64,000 nucleotides of DNA from Branchiostoma floridae (GCF_000003815.2 NC_049983.1:24494634-24558633), one strand, 5' to 3'. Shown: positions 1 to 12,172, counted from the stretch's first letter. Program-made: numbers and translations. Notes: a model not told the origin generated them from the letters alone.

Positions 1-149
1 GGATGTAGGTGGACCATTTTCAAATTATACCGGGAAGGGGGGTGGTTGTGGTGAGAATTGCACTATTAGATTCAATGTATTATTAACTTTTCTGATTATG
101 ATAATACATCTAAACACTCAAGTATATAAATGGCAGAAGCCGAGTGTAC
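1..149 (-). other. Start of intron 4 of gene A
   Basis: AT-rich sequence follows the exon 4 donor GTACAC. No exon 5 signature (the Cys-loop motif C.MD...PLD.Q.C) is present, so that exon lies beyond the left edge. Confidence 0.7.
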
Positions 150-370
150 CTCAGCCCATACAGCAGTCTTCCGTCCGGGAACAGACGCAGAAGTCGGTTG
201 TCCACGGTGACTTTGTGCAGGAACGAGCTCTTCGCGTTGACTAAGAACGTGTCTGGGACCCAGAGCCTCTCCACCAGCCGCCCGTCCAGACTGAGGCTTC
301 GGTTCGTCTCCGAGAAATGCAGGCGCTCGTCCCTCCAGTACTCACGCAGGAAGATCGTCAAGGTGTAATC
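150..370 (-). CDS. Gene A coding exon 4: loops D, A and E of the GABA-site
   Basis: The exon is 221 bp, with acceptor TGTAG|GATTAC and donor CTGAG|GTACAC. It begins [12 protein letters not shown] (loop D), passes through [11 protein letters not shown] (loop A) and ends at [17 protein letters not shown] (loop E). The length equals the conserved exon 4 of vertebrate GABA-A genes. Loop D shows F.R..W, like the complementary face of alpha and rho subunits. At the loop A position where beta subunits carry a binding Tyr, this protein has Phe (DTF). The phase 2 end means the Arg codon is finished by exon 5, which is outside the window. Intron 4 occupies 1-149. Confidence 0.92.
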
Positions 371-799
371 CTACATGGAAAGAAGCAAGAGTTTCACTGA
401 ATGAGTGATCTTGTAATAGAATGTAAAACATCTCCAGAAAAATATGTCTCTTTATTGCATTTGCGCCCATAAAAGTTGAGCATTGATATGTATGTGATCG
501 TGACTGTCCATTCCCTGATTGTACCCACCCTTCTTTTCCGACGTCGCCTTAGTTGTTCAAACAGCTTTATCTCCAAAGGCATATTTGCACATGTTTGCAA
601 AGACACCCGCCCCTTGGTTTTTCAATTACATAACGATACGGATTTCTGTTCCAAAACATACCCTTTACAACCTTGTAAATGAAATGGTTTTATGACAATC
701 TAAGCAGAGCATTTAAACCGCCAATTTGCAGGCTACCTTGCTGCAACCACATGCCGTGCTGTCTGAGTTATTATTTCACAGTAAGGAGGTAGGTGTAAA

Positions 800-945
800 T
801 GTGAACAATGCTGTACAGTTTCCTAGAGTTCGGAGAGCGAAGAAAAGTTGTTTGGCAACTTCCCTAATGCCATAGTTGCATGCAGTGTGCAGAAATTGGG
901 ATGAAAAAAAAAGTTGTTTGGCAACTCCCCTAATGGTATAGTTTC
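800..945. repeat. Local duplication of an AAAGTTGTTTGGCAACT phrase
   Basis: AAAAGTTGTTTGGCAACTtCCCTAATG near 843 recurs near 909 with one change, about 66 bp apart. The core TTGTTTGGCAA is also partly self-complementary. It is a minor repeat with no known function. Confidence 0.6.
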
Positions 946-1545
946 GTAAATCTCCGACCTGCACTTAGAGCTGATTCGCTTTTATATGTCCCTATAAAGG
1001 TGATCAGACCATTGAGAAGCCGCAGTAATGGCGTTATGGGGCCTGTTTCCTGACCTGCAGGACTCTTGTTATCTTGGAGAGGCATCGGAGCTTTCTCCGG
1101 GGTGTCTGGACCGAGAACCAGACTGATTTATGTGCCTTAAGAACTCTCTTTCCAAAGAGAAGTCTTGAAAGTTAGGCCCGTCGTTTGGAATATCACAGGC
1201 ATTCTGTACAACTCTTTAAAGTTGGATTCGTGATGCGATTCACTAGGACTTCAAGAGCGGAGGAGAAGAATAGAGTCCGAAAGCAAAGAGTTTTCCTCCC
1301 AAGATTTCCGGTTTGAGATATGCACAACGACGAGACTAAAACGACACAAAGTGCATTCACAATGAATACCTGTTACAGTAATTGATATTGGTATAGAGAT
1401 TTTGCCTTTGAAAGCTTCTAAGACGCAGCGGGGTGCAATGACATTCCAGGATGGGGAGATTTCGTGGTCTGGTCAGTTTCAGGATGCAGTCTTATAAGTG
1501 ACTGAAACTGGAAATTTTGTTCTGCATTTTCTTTGGTAGACTTCT

Positions 1546-1622
1546 CTTGCGATCATTCCCATTTACTGTATAAATTTGTATAAACTTGTCTTGCGATCAT
1601 TCCCATTTACTGTATAAATTTC
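1546..1622. repeat. Two-copy tandem duplication, about 44-bp offset
   Basis: The phrase starting CTTGCGATCATTCCC and running through TGTATAAATTT occurs at 1546 and again at 1590, nearly identical. It is a simple local duplication in intron 3. Confidence 0.85.
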
Positions 1623-2878
1623 CACTACCTTCTTAAATTACAAGGTAAAAAAACGAAGACAAAGTATGTTATTACTGTCGCATGTTACCATGTCTACCAC
1701 GCTAATCAAAATCATTAATAGCTCGTCTGTGAGCTGAATATTACTCAGTTGTAATTGGACTGTATGTGATTACAATATTGTATAAGACGGGCATTCACCT
1801 CTCCTGTATCCAACTACACCAATCATAACGTGACGAAAACAGAGGCAATCATTATCTTCGAATGTTACCATACCAGCCGTGCCAAATTTCTGTAGAATAC
1901 CTTACATTATTAATGCTAATTGATCTTTAGTTAGCTGACTATCGGCAATTTGCGATTGGACGATATGTAAGTATAACGGTGGTTTTTAATTGTATATATT
2001 GATGTGTTTTAGAATCCAAAGCCGGGTAGAGGTGTGCTAGTATATGATTTCCTGTGGGCAATAACGCGAGGTTTACGAATGAAGGCCGTGAAAAGTTAAA
2101 AATAAACTTAAACGTTCACAAAGTGGCTTTTACCTAAAAAAAAGTATCGTAAACATTAGTGTACATTTGTCAACATTCACTGGTTGTTGCATTTACCAAT
2201 TACTTAGCAAGGTTTTAGGTTTGTCGATGATGGTTGTAGGTTACCACAAAATCATTCGAAACTTGGCTGGGATGAAGAGTTTGAAGTAAGTCAAAGGATT
2301 TCACAAAGAAAAAGGAGCGTAGTTTAAGACTTTTACGGAAACTTGGCACGTCATGTTGTTCCTTAATGGAATTGATAGGAAAGCTTTTACCGACTTTTCT
2401 CCCTTTAATTGTCAATTAAACCCTGGCGTCTGACTGATACTATCTTCGTTTATTCGTTCATCTCTGTCAGAGGTCGGCACTTTGTCAGTAGACTCTTGTT
2501 ATCCGAACTCATTACTAAAGCATGCATCTTATTCTTAACCTCAATGGTACTTTTCCTAGTTTCTCTACGGAACCAGCCCTGAGGGATTCCCGGCCCCATT
2601 AGCTTGCATGGTCGATACTTGGACGCTGATGCCTGCTCCGAAATTCCGCGTTTTGCGGGGAAAGGTGGAATCCTGTGGGTCATCAATCATTGGTTCGTTT
2701 TACTTGTAGACTTGGTATGGAAGCCAACTAGAAGAAATGCCTATTAACAGTCTAATCCTTACATACTTGTGCCGGTAAATGCCTTACTGTGTTTTCTTTC
2801 TTTCTTGAAACCCCTGGTTAAAAGGGAGCAAGGTCATAAGGAAAACAGTGTACCTCACACTGAACATGCTTAGCATTT

Positions 2879-3190
2879 TCACTCACTCACTCACTCACTC
2901 ACTCACTCACTCACTCACTCACTCACTCACTCACTCACTCACCCACTCACTCACTCACTCACTCACTCACTAACCCACCCACTCACTCACTCACTCACTC
3001 ACTCACCCACCCACTCACTCACTCACTCACTCACTCCCTCACTCTACTCACTCACTCACTAACCCACCCACTCACTCACTCACTCACTCACTCACTCACT
3101 TACTCTACTCACTCACTCACCCACTCACCCACTCACTCACTCACTCACTCACTCACTCACTCACTCACTCACTCACTCACTCACTCACTG
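2879..3190. repeat. (ACTC)n tetranucleotide microsatellite
   Basis: About 310 bp consists of ACTC repeats with scattered CCCA, CTCTA and TAAC variants. Interruptions recur in a pattern (TAACCCACCC and CTCTACTC), so part of the array grew by duplication of larger blocks. Confidence 0.95.
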
Positions 3191-5358
3191 TCCTCCTAGA
3201 TACTCCGGTTGGAGCAGAGTTTACTCCAACTCACTCTTTTCAATAGCGTGTAATGTAATGTAATAAAAAGTTGCCCCATGAACAGGCAAACAGTCGATGA
3301 ATAGCTCTTAGCATAGCATGTCTGACTGCTGACCTATGCCCTTTTACCTAAGCGTCAGACGAACCATCCCGACCTGCCACGGAGCTGGTCTGGACAAAAC
3401 TATCACTGGAATATCATATCAATAAATCGTATACAGCTCTGCGTAGGTGTCAGCACTGCCAGGTTAATGATCATTGTAGCTCTCGCAGATGATTGTAATG
3501 AACAATACGTTAGACATGGCCACAAGGGAACACTGCTGTTATGGCTTGTCTGCAAATCAGACGGGAAAAAGGGAATCCCAACTGCACGTCAACTTTTACA
3601 CGTGACGCCAGTGCAGTTTGTGCATAAATTGAACAAACGTCTATTACTGCGTCAAGTTGTCCTTATATCTGCAACAACGCCAATGTTTATGTAGTAGAGC
3701 TCAAAAAGCCTGTGTGGCTTGAAGCAGTAAAAGGTATTTGTTCAATGTATCCACAAACAGCCATGTGTAGAAGCTGAGGTGCATTTGGGATGACTTTTGT
3801 TTTTCTCCTTTCCGATTGGCATACAAGCCATAACAGTACTGTGACCTCCTCGAAAAGATGAATGATTGCAATAGTGTTCCATCCGTCACACGTAGAATCC
3901 ACTTGTCTTAGAAATACGTGCCTCCAAGTGTGTAATTCCGCACGCACGCATCCCGTGTTCGTCTCTCACAGAAACAGGACACGTCGCTGTATATTGGTTG
4001 TCGCCTCATTTTTCATGAAGAATTATCTTCCTCGCGCATACATAATCGTGCTTTGCAGCTGCTGCAGGCACAGACAGCTAAGATTTTGTGATTAAAGAAT
4101 TGCCAGAGTGTAATGTATCTACGTGAACACCGGTCTGCTTAATCGCTGACGGCGTCTTCTCCCACGAGACCCTGTCTTCTGGAACATCACCTTGACATGT
4201 TAACTACGGCACTCGGGTTGTGATTTGCTTAGATGTGTTATTTAAGAGGACGGTTATTTGACAGTGAGTGATGACATGATCAGTGGGCCTACATTTGTAA
4301 ATCTTCCTATGGCTTTCCTCTAATCCCACAGTTACTTGATTAGAAAAAGACGGCTGACGCTTTGGGAAGAAGGAAGTCCGGACGGGCATGGTGGCTTGCT
4401 GAGAGGAATAGGATTGTCCGCCAAGGCCGTTGTCCCAAACTCTATGCATTGATAAACCAAGACTATAAATCATATCCTCCTCTAGATCTGTAAGGTGAGG
4501 ATTGAAACCCAAGACAAGCCTGGTAACCATTCTTTATGGGCCGGTGCCAGTCCTTTAGACTAACGTTGCCTTTTTTTCCGTCAACCCTTATTTATTAGAA
4601 ATGCTTTCCTGAAAATGTTTCCTGTTTTTTTGGCTTAAAATTGTTGTTGTAGCAAATTTTTATAGAATGCAAAATATATGTTCCTTGCTTCCTATTTTCA
4701 TTTTCATTTTTTTCTTAAAGTAAAACCATCCTGTAACCAAATACTCGATAAGAGGATAGAGAAAAATATTACAGCTTTCACTATCGATGTACAGATTCAT
4801 TAGCTACTGAAAGTTTGCTGCTACACATGGATTTCCACTGACATCAGTTTTGCTCTATTGTCGCTATGCTTTATTTACTAGGCTAATGCAAAGGACATAA
4901 TGCCATCATGCGAAGACGTAAGGCTGAATCCGTTTTGAAGTTCTGCTACTTTGTTGGTGAACACGGCAAGACAATCTCATTTACAAACTTCTGAAAAATC
5001 GCACATTGGCGTTACTCTATGCTGCCGTCGGCGCAATAGGGCCATAGCTCAAGGCCTGAATTGGTGTGTATGTACTCGTGACGTGTGTACAGTTCCTGCC
5101 GCGGCTCGTGGGCGTATGGAAGGATGGCTTAATGCAGTTGTCACCGCAGATGAATTGCCCATCGCCGGATCTACCGCGAATACGCGCTTTTTATGCTCCA
5201 TTAGAATTCGACAAGTTTTATGATCCTCTTCGTTCAGTAGAAAAGAAAATCAACTTCGACTATGCCCTGTCACAACGCCCAACGAAGCGATACCGCAGAT
5301 CGTATACACGAATGTCTGAAGGCCTTTGACTAAACATTGCTGCCATACGCCTAAAATC

Positions 5359-5440
5359 AGTTACCAAAGCAACTGGGTATGATTTTGGAAACTGTCAGAC
5401 GTTTCAGACAGCCTCCACTATCTTTCGTCAGTGACACTGA
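5359..5440 (-). repeat. Repeat copy with hammerhead-like core (copy 1)
   Basis: This shares a block with 27201-27280: GTTAC, then AAGCAACTGG, TATG, TTTTG, GAAAC, GTCAGACGTTTC, and TTCGTCAGTG. Read on the minus strand, 5431-5398 contains CTGACGA, a stem-loop (AGATAG/CTGTCT) and GAAACGTC. The unit and neighbouring duplications suggest a dispersed element. See the findings for the ribozyme comparison. Confidence 0.6.
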
Positions 5441-5547
5441 AGTGATCTGTATTAAACTGGTCTTTTATATGCTAACTATGAATGAAGATAAGTTTAGATG
5501 TCCGATAGAAAACATTGTAAGACAAATTCAGGCCAAAGACAATCTAG

Positions 5548-5563
5548 CCCCCCCCCCCCCCCC
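5548..5563. repeat. Poly-C tract, 16 bp
   Basis: A run of 16 C. It is one of seven G or C homopolymers of 13 bp or more in the window (others at 17362, 35148, 45068, 45709, 53055 and 59957). Confidence 0.95.
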
Positions 5564-6034
5564 AAACAAAAAGGTAAGACAAAGTCAAGCGAAGGCAATT
5601 TTGGATTTCAATTGCTGCCATAGAAATAAATCTTCTGGAATTTCCTTCTGCTGGCAGTAATCTCCGAGAGCACCGTAGCGGACAAACTTGCATATGGCAC
5701 GTATCAACTGCGACGCAATGATACTTATCTACAGAATGTTCGGTAATAATACGGTTTGGCACGGGACGGCATCATAGACGCATGCCACATTTTAAGTTTG
5801 ATATAATAGATAAAAGTTGGGCGATTATGAACTTTCCAATTGACAGACATTGGACTCATGGCCGGTCATCTTGTCATTAAAACTTGAGATGATCGATCCA
5901 TAGGTAGTTTGATAATAATTATGTACTTAAAGTATTCTCAGATATATTCTTGCGTATCTAGAACATGGTAAGAGATCTTGGCAAATATATAGAACCCATT
6001 CGTGTTTCTGTCAGTCTTCAGATTGGGTAAAGTA

Positions 6035-6155
6035 GCCGAAAGGTTAGGTGAACGTCACTTCACCACCATGGTTAAAATATCAGGGCATTGGAAGATGTAA
6101 CCCGGAACCTATTGGTTTTGAGCTCCGAACTCTTACCGTTACGACTCACCGACGC
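6035..6155 (-). repeat. Degraded tRNA-derived SINE
   Basis: On the minus strand a tRNA-like head is seen: GTGAGTCGTAACGGTAAGAG resembles a pol III A box region, and GGTTCCGGGTTACATC resembles a B box (GGTTCGANTCC). It is diverged, and its ends are not clear. Confidence 0.45.
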
Positions 6156-8900
6156 CACCTTATGTACTCTTAAGTTAGTGCTAAACGAGTTACACATTTG
6201 ACACTTAACACCTAGCAATTGTAAGCAATCGACAAATGAATTCTACATCACAAATTGTGACTGTAAAGTTCAAACGCCCTTTCAACAAGATTCACGCGGA
6301 TACTTGGCATGGCCTTCACCCTATTCGTTTTTCCCATATAATTAGTATATTTCTTTCATGATACTTCTATTCTTAATGCCCTGGCCTATAGGATTATTCT
6401 GCCAAGTAACTGAGGACGTGAAATCTCTGTTCGCCAATTCCGCCAGGCGCTCCATCGTCAATCTGCAGAATATCAACTGTTCCAGCTCCAGAAATCGATA
6501 CGTGCTGATTGTAATTTCGGACACACGAGACGGTTTTACGAGGTTGGACGTCAACGAGTTAACTTGCCTGTAATTATCTCGGCATCGTCTACAACAGCCG
6601 TGTCAGCCGCGATGTCGTTTATCAGTTTCAGCTACGCCCATTGCTTCAGCAGCTGACGGCTTTGATTTTCCTTATCTCTCCACCGCAATGTCTTAGGAGG
6701 CCCGTAACCACGATCGATAGGGTAATTGGCGCGCGTGCTTAATCCCGTCCTTCAGGCCGCTCTCCTGGCCATGCACGTGTGCGCGGCGACGTTAAGACGT
6801 CACATGACGTGAAAAACGCGATGCCTTGATCTTAAGGATGAGAGACTGGAAAAGAGAAATCTCGCGAAATCCACTCAAGCAAGTATTGAGCCACAGCTAA
6901 CCGGCTGAGGCCGACAATTGGCCATGTTCCCAGTTATACCTATCATTTACGCGTTAACGTTAAGGACTAACGCGCTACTGTATTATCTCTGCACGGATGA
7001 CCTTCCGGGTCGCAATGCCCCGTGAAGTCTAACACGACTGACAGCAATAATACGATGTTCAGCATGACAAATAAGACCACTAATCAATACTATGATATAT
7101 GTACGTGGTTGGCTCCCCTTTTAGAAGCTTTAAATACCCCTTTGAAGCAAACGTAACAGATTATCGTCACCTAAACAATCCACACTTAGCTTCTCATTAT
7201 CAGAAATATATTTCTAGTTGCTGCTAATTCCTAAAAGATATTTCGTCTACAGAGCAAATGTTACCCGATGACCACCTGTTTTGTTGAACAGTTTATTCAT
7301 AGTTCATTTTATTTCCTCCCAACTTTAATGAAAGTATAAAACAAGTCAGAGATTGAGGCATTACCTTGCTATGACAATATGTCTGTACCTTGTTATAGCA
7401 CATGAATTACATAGTTCATATGCGTTGCTGCGATTCTGACATCCCATTTGTATTCAGGCATAAGCTTGATTGGCAACGCTACGTGTGTTCTCTTGTTTTC
7501 ATACAATTTATATATGTACATGACAGAGGCGCCCAAAGTGGATGAATGTATTACCTGAAAGAGTGAACCAAGTCTTAGAGAGGTACAGCCCCGAAAGTGT
7601 TCATTAAAACATGCTGATGTAAAGTGCCAACTCAGCTTGCACAAGATAGGATTTGCATGGTTCTGCCTTTAGCCGCGGCGCACAGAAGCTGCTGTTTTGC
7701 AATGAATACAAGGGCTTTAAGTTAAAAATACAATTGTGGGGGTTTGGAGTGTTCGCACAGGTTCCTATTTGCTTTCTAAGGTTCTAAAAATCACTCCATT
7801 GACCATGTCCGGCGTCTCCAGTGTTCTCAAACAGACAGCATTTTGGTTAGAATTACCACCAGGAATGTTATACTTTAACGGTAATTTTGCTGCTTCGGCA
7901 TCTTTTTCAACGCAAGCATAGCTTTGTGTAATTGTTTGAGCGATTTTTAGCAAATATAAAGAGCTGACTTGTCGATTTTAGTTCAAAATTTCAAACTTTT
8001 TTCTTTTCACAAGTTGTGATTTTTAGCATTACGAGGCTCCTTTCCGGTCCAATTTGCATATTGCTATTTATCCGCACTTAAGGTAGATTTACGTCTAAAA
8101 GTGCAAGTAATGAAGTAATCTGTCACCATTAGTGCTGAGGCGAGGCACAGATTACAATAACAAGCAGCTCCCGGTACCGAGGCCTGTCTTGGCCCACATG
8201 GAGCGGCACTTTAACATTAGTCAGCTTATCTGCTACTCTGTTTAACCGATATAGAGTTACATTAATGGTACGTAGACAATGCGCTATTAGAATTCATTAT
8301 TTAAAGGAAGCCAGAAAAGAACTCAAGGAAATCTCTTGTGTGATCTATTAATAACCACATAACCTAAATCACATACAAACATCATTAATATGCACCAGAG
8401 TAAGATCTAAGTAAGATTACTTTACTAGAATACTTTCTCTCTGGACTAATAGCAGTTGTAGTAATAATTCGCTAGTCATCCAAGGCTATGATAGTACTGT
8501 ACATATTCTACACAACATCATCAAAATGCAATAAAGTAATATTAAAGTAATATTCCCCTGATTATCTCGTCTATATAGGCTCCACAAACCAAAATCCAAC
8601 AGAGTTTTATAAAACTAGAAATAGCAAAATTAGCCATTGTAGATGACGATTGACAAAAAGGCAACGAATCTATCACATTTATTTAAGGTTCTGACTTTCT
8701 TAGTCTTTCTAAACCTAAAGTGGCCGATGTTTACGGGCGCTTAAATCCTAATAAATGGCCCACTTAGGATGGCTTAATGTGCGTGATCGCACCGTGAGTC
8801 GGGCAGCGGCGAGCTAGGAAACATTTATTATAGTCACCAAGCACGTTAGCGGAACGTAGGCGTATAAGGTCGCGTATATCCTGTATAATAGGTTAATTGA

Positions 8901-9061
8901 TGTTTAGTTTAGTACAAAGAGAGATCGTATTTGAAATGCCACTATCCTGATGTATCGTTGACCAAACAGGAGTCAATGATCTAAAATTAATGTTTAGTTT
9001 AGTTCAAAGAGAGATCGTATTGAAATGCCACTATCCTGATGCATCGTTGACCAAACAGGAG
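8901..9061. repeat. 90-bp tandem duplication
   Basis: A block starting TGTTTAGTTTAGT and ending ACCAAACAGGAGT occurs at 8901 and 8991, over 95% alike, with one base missing in an A/T run and a few substitutions. Confidence 0.9.
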
Positions 9062-9164
9062 TATTTGTATAGCAGGATACTAGTACATACGGTTTGCGCA
9101 TTACGCTCTGTGTAAACGTGCTTACTCATTTGCACACTTGGACAGGATGGAGAACATACGAGCC

Positions 9165-10437
9165 TTGCTGACCACTTCAGAAGAATATAATGCACCCACA
9201 ACATCTAACTCACAAAGAAAAAATATAATGCACCCTCCACATCTAACTCACACAGAATAATATAATGCACTAACAACATCTAACTCACACAGAAAAAATG
9301 TAATGTACCCTCCACATCTAACTCACACAAAAATATAATGCACCCACCACACATAACTCAAACAAAAGGATATAATGTACCCTTCACATCTAACTCACAC
9401 TGACGAACATAATCTACCCCTACACCTGACTCACACTGAAGAACATTATCTAATCCCACATCTAGTTCAAAGATAGAAATACAATGTACCCACCACATCT
9501 AACTCAAACAGAAGAATATAATATGCCCCACACACCTAACTCAAACAGAAAAATATAATATGCTCTACACATCTTACTCAAACAGAAGAATATAATATGC
9601 CCTACGCAATATACTATACACATCTTACTCAAGCAGAAGAATACAATATGCCCTACACACCTAACTCAAACAGAAGAATATTAAAATATGCTCTACGTAT
9701 ACACATCTAACTCAAACAGAAGGATATAACATGCTCTACACACCTTACTCAAACAGAAGAATATAATATGCCCTACACACCTTACTCAAACAGAAGAATA
9801 TAATATGCCCTACACACCTTACTCAAACAGAAGAATATAATATGCTCTACACACCTTACTCAAACAGAAGAATATAATATGCCCTCCGCATTATACTATA
9901 CACATCTTACTCAAACAGAAGAATACAATATGCCCTACACACCTAACTCAAACAGAAGAATATTAAAGTATGCTCTACGTATACACATCTAACTCAAACA
10001 GAAGAATATAACATGCCCTACACACCTTACTCAAACAGAAAATATAATGCACTAACCAGATCTAACGGAAGAATATGTAGTTTCAACCACACCTAACGCA
10101 AACATACAGAACAATGTACCCATGTCACCACACCTAACTTACGCAGATGATAACTCAATGCACTGCACAAATCACATCGACATGTAACTCACACAGAAAT
10201 ACATAAAATCTGCGCTTACATGAATCTTTGCACAAGAATATAATGTGCAAATCACATCTAACTCACACAGAGGAATATAATACACGGGTCACATCTAACT
10301 CACAAAGAAGAATGTAATGCACCCACCATACCTAACTCTCACAGAAGAATATAATGCGCTCACAACATCTAACTCACACAGAAGAATATAATGCACTCAC
10401 CACATCTAACTCACACAGAGAAATATGATGCACTCAC
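9165..10437. repeat. About 37-bp minisatellite abutting the exon 3 donor of gene A
   Basis: About 35 diverged units of 33-37 bp, built from ATAATGCAC.C, ACCACATCTAACTC and ACACAGAAGA. A higher-order block of about 282 bp is also visible: 9599-9745 and 9881-10035 share CTATACACATCTTACTC and the TTAAA.TATGCTCTACG variant. The last unit runs straight into the exon 3 donor. On the minus strand the unit reads GATGTG|GTGAGTGCAT, close to the real junction GACATG|GTGAGTGCAT. Confidence 0.93.
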
Positions 10438-10505
10438 CATGTCCACTTCAGACACTCGATCAATACTTGCTACCGACAGGCTCATGTCCACGAGTAGAGG
10501 TGGAC
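10438..10505 (-). CDS. Gene A coding exon 3: 68-bp exon of the ligand-binding domain
   Basis: This 68-bp exon has acceptor CTCACAG|GT and donor GACATG|GTGAGT. It encodes GPPLLVDMSLSVASID followed by RVSEVDM. It matches the family pattern GPPV.V...... SID.ISEV.M, which is the first beta strands of the extracellular domain. The length, the entry phase (two bases finishing Gly) and the clean phase 0 exit all fit the universal GABA-A exon 3. It was located by its phase, length and motif. The donor lies on the edge of a large minisatellite whose units resemble the donor junction itself, so this splice site may have decoys downstream. Confidence 0.88.
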
Positions 10506-11965
10506 CTGTGAGACGTGCGGTGGAAAACAGAATTATTTTTATTACCAAAATTAATTTTTATTACCAAAATCAATGCGATGTTATGTTGACGTTTCGTTTG
10601 AGATGATATTTTACTGATTAACAAAGTACAGTACAGTACAGAGAGCTGGTGAACTATAGCAACATACCAACATCACTTCTAAAAAAATACAACAGACAAA
10701 GACAAATAGAATAAGAATATCAATAACAAGCAATTCATAGCAAGTTACAAATGGTTTGGGTAGTCCAAGATACATAATCTGTAACAAGGTATGTCTCATA
10801 CAGTAATGAAAGAACAGCATTTCTATTTAACTATTTGGTGAATAGTCCGAATATATCTTACAGTAAAGCTGGCACCATCAGGTCGAATGGTACCTCAGCA
10901 AATTTAAACACTCAAAATTACGGTGTATTGGTAAAAGAAAAGCATCTCACAAGAGGTACTTAAACAGTATGGCTAAGAAAGAGGTCTATTTACGACTACT
11001 GCATCAGAATGGTGTATATCATAATAGTTTAAAATGTGCAGCAGTAAATATTGATTTTCCTCTGCACGGTGATATGGTACCGGTCATGGGTGATGTTTAT
11101 TGGGTCTTCACCAGAATACGGGAGTCGGGGACGTGCAAAAAGGTGATCTGAAGCTGAAGCTTTCAAACATTCCACCCCAATCACACCTTACCGCAGAACG
11201 TTTCACTCACACAAGATGACCTGTGGTTATATAGATACTGAAATAAAACTTGTCTAGTACATGGCTGTTCGTGGCTGACCGGTCTGTTTGCCGACAGATG
11301 GGTCAAAGCACGGATTCAGTCTAGTCAACGTAGCACTCCAGTGTAGGGATTTGGTATGTTCAAGTTGTTTTAGATTAGTTAGGCGGCGTTCGAAAGACAA
11401 ACTGCATATTGCCCCGCGCCCATGTTATGAATAGGGGGGCTTATTTATTGCTATTTACGCCCCATCTTCTCTCATGGTTTGGTTATATGGGCTATTACTC
11501 CTGACTGTGCCATAGATATCCTTTCCGGGACGTGCACTCAATGTAGCAAACAAGGGGCAAGCCGATTTCAGATTGTGGCTAAACCTGGGACAGTTCTTGC
11601 ATAGCTGGAATCACTATGGGATCGCCTATAGATTTTACCGTAGACGTCGATGATACCGGTCGAAGCCGGAGTGGCGTGAAGCTATAAAAAGCATAAATCT
11701 GCCCTTCAAGCTTTTCTTCCGATAAAGATAAAAAGAAAAAGATAAGTCTTTGGTTACGTATACGCTTAGCAAAGTCAGAGGTGTATATGGTCGAGTATAT
11801 CTGGGAGATCCAATATTGGTCCTTCATGCCGCTGGATAGTGCACCTAGTATCTAGATCAAAGAGTCGGCACTTACACACACACAGGCCTGACTAATCACC
11901 CGCTGTAGACTTCGTTATCAAACCCTGTCTTGCGGTTAACGAGGAATAAATCAGGGTGTCTTTAC
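10506..11965 (-). other. Intron 2 of gene A
   Basis: The intron is 1,460 bp with GT/AG borders. It has an AT-rich left part and a small (CA)n run near 11875. No repeat element with clear ends and no further exon motif was seen. Several short open frames occur but show no family motif. Confidence 0.7.
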
Positions 11966-12063
11966 CTCCAAAGCCCGGTCGGAAGTTCCTGTCATAGCCT
12001 CGCACTTCCAGCATCTCCTCCACGTCCGGAATGTCGGCGTCTCCGGGCGCGTTCTGCCTGGTC
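11966..12063 (-). CDS. Gene A coding exon 2: N-terminal helix of the receptor
   Basis: The exon is 98 bp, with acceptor TGGCAG|GACC and donor GGAG|GTAAAG. It encodes an acidic stretch (DADIPDVEEMLEVRG) followed by YDRNFRPGFGG. The form YD.R.RP.FGG is the hallmark of the first helix and following turn in GABA-A subunits (family knowledge). It enters in phase 2 and leaves in phase 1, so the last Gly codon is completed by exon 3. The open frame continues into intron 2 up to a stop, but the donor and the family pattern place the exon end at 11966. Confidence 0.85.
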
Positions 12064-12172
12064 CTGCCACGACACAGCGTTAAAGGTCTCGGTGCAGGTG
12101 CGGGGAAGGGGAGGACGGAGATTGGAGGAAAAAATACACAAGGAAAGCTCAGGAAGGAACGTGCTAACTCAC
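12064..12172 (-). other. Intron 1 of gene A, 109 bp
   Basis: A small intron with donor GTGAGT and acceptor GTGGCAG. It is purine/pyrimidine-biased and contains no other motif. It lies between the signal peptide exon and exon 2. Confidence 0.8.

Larger units (their letters stand above)
371..10437 (-). other. Intron 3 of gene A (about 10.1 kb)
   Basis: This stretch separates exon 4 from exon 3. No conserved coding frame was recognised in it. Its contents are listed separately: a short duplication near 1.6 kb, a tetranucleotide microsatellite, a hammerhead-like repeat, a degraded SINE, a 90-bp duplication, and the minisatellite that runs to the exon 3 donor. A low-repeat, CpG-containing block at about 6580-6960 could be regulatory. 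Confidence 0.75.

Noticed and set aside
1-149. Exon 5 of gene A
   Set aside because: No Cys-loop signature is present in this short stretch.
4204-4530. 108-codon minus-strand frame
   Set aside because: Looks partly protein-like but has no recognised family, splice context or neighbours. Not strong enough to list.
9165-10437. CRISPR-like array
   Set aside because: Units are contiguous and diverged without unique spacers, and the context is a eukaryotic intron. It is a minisatellite.
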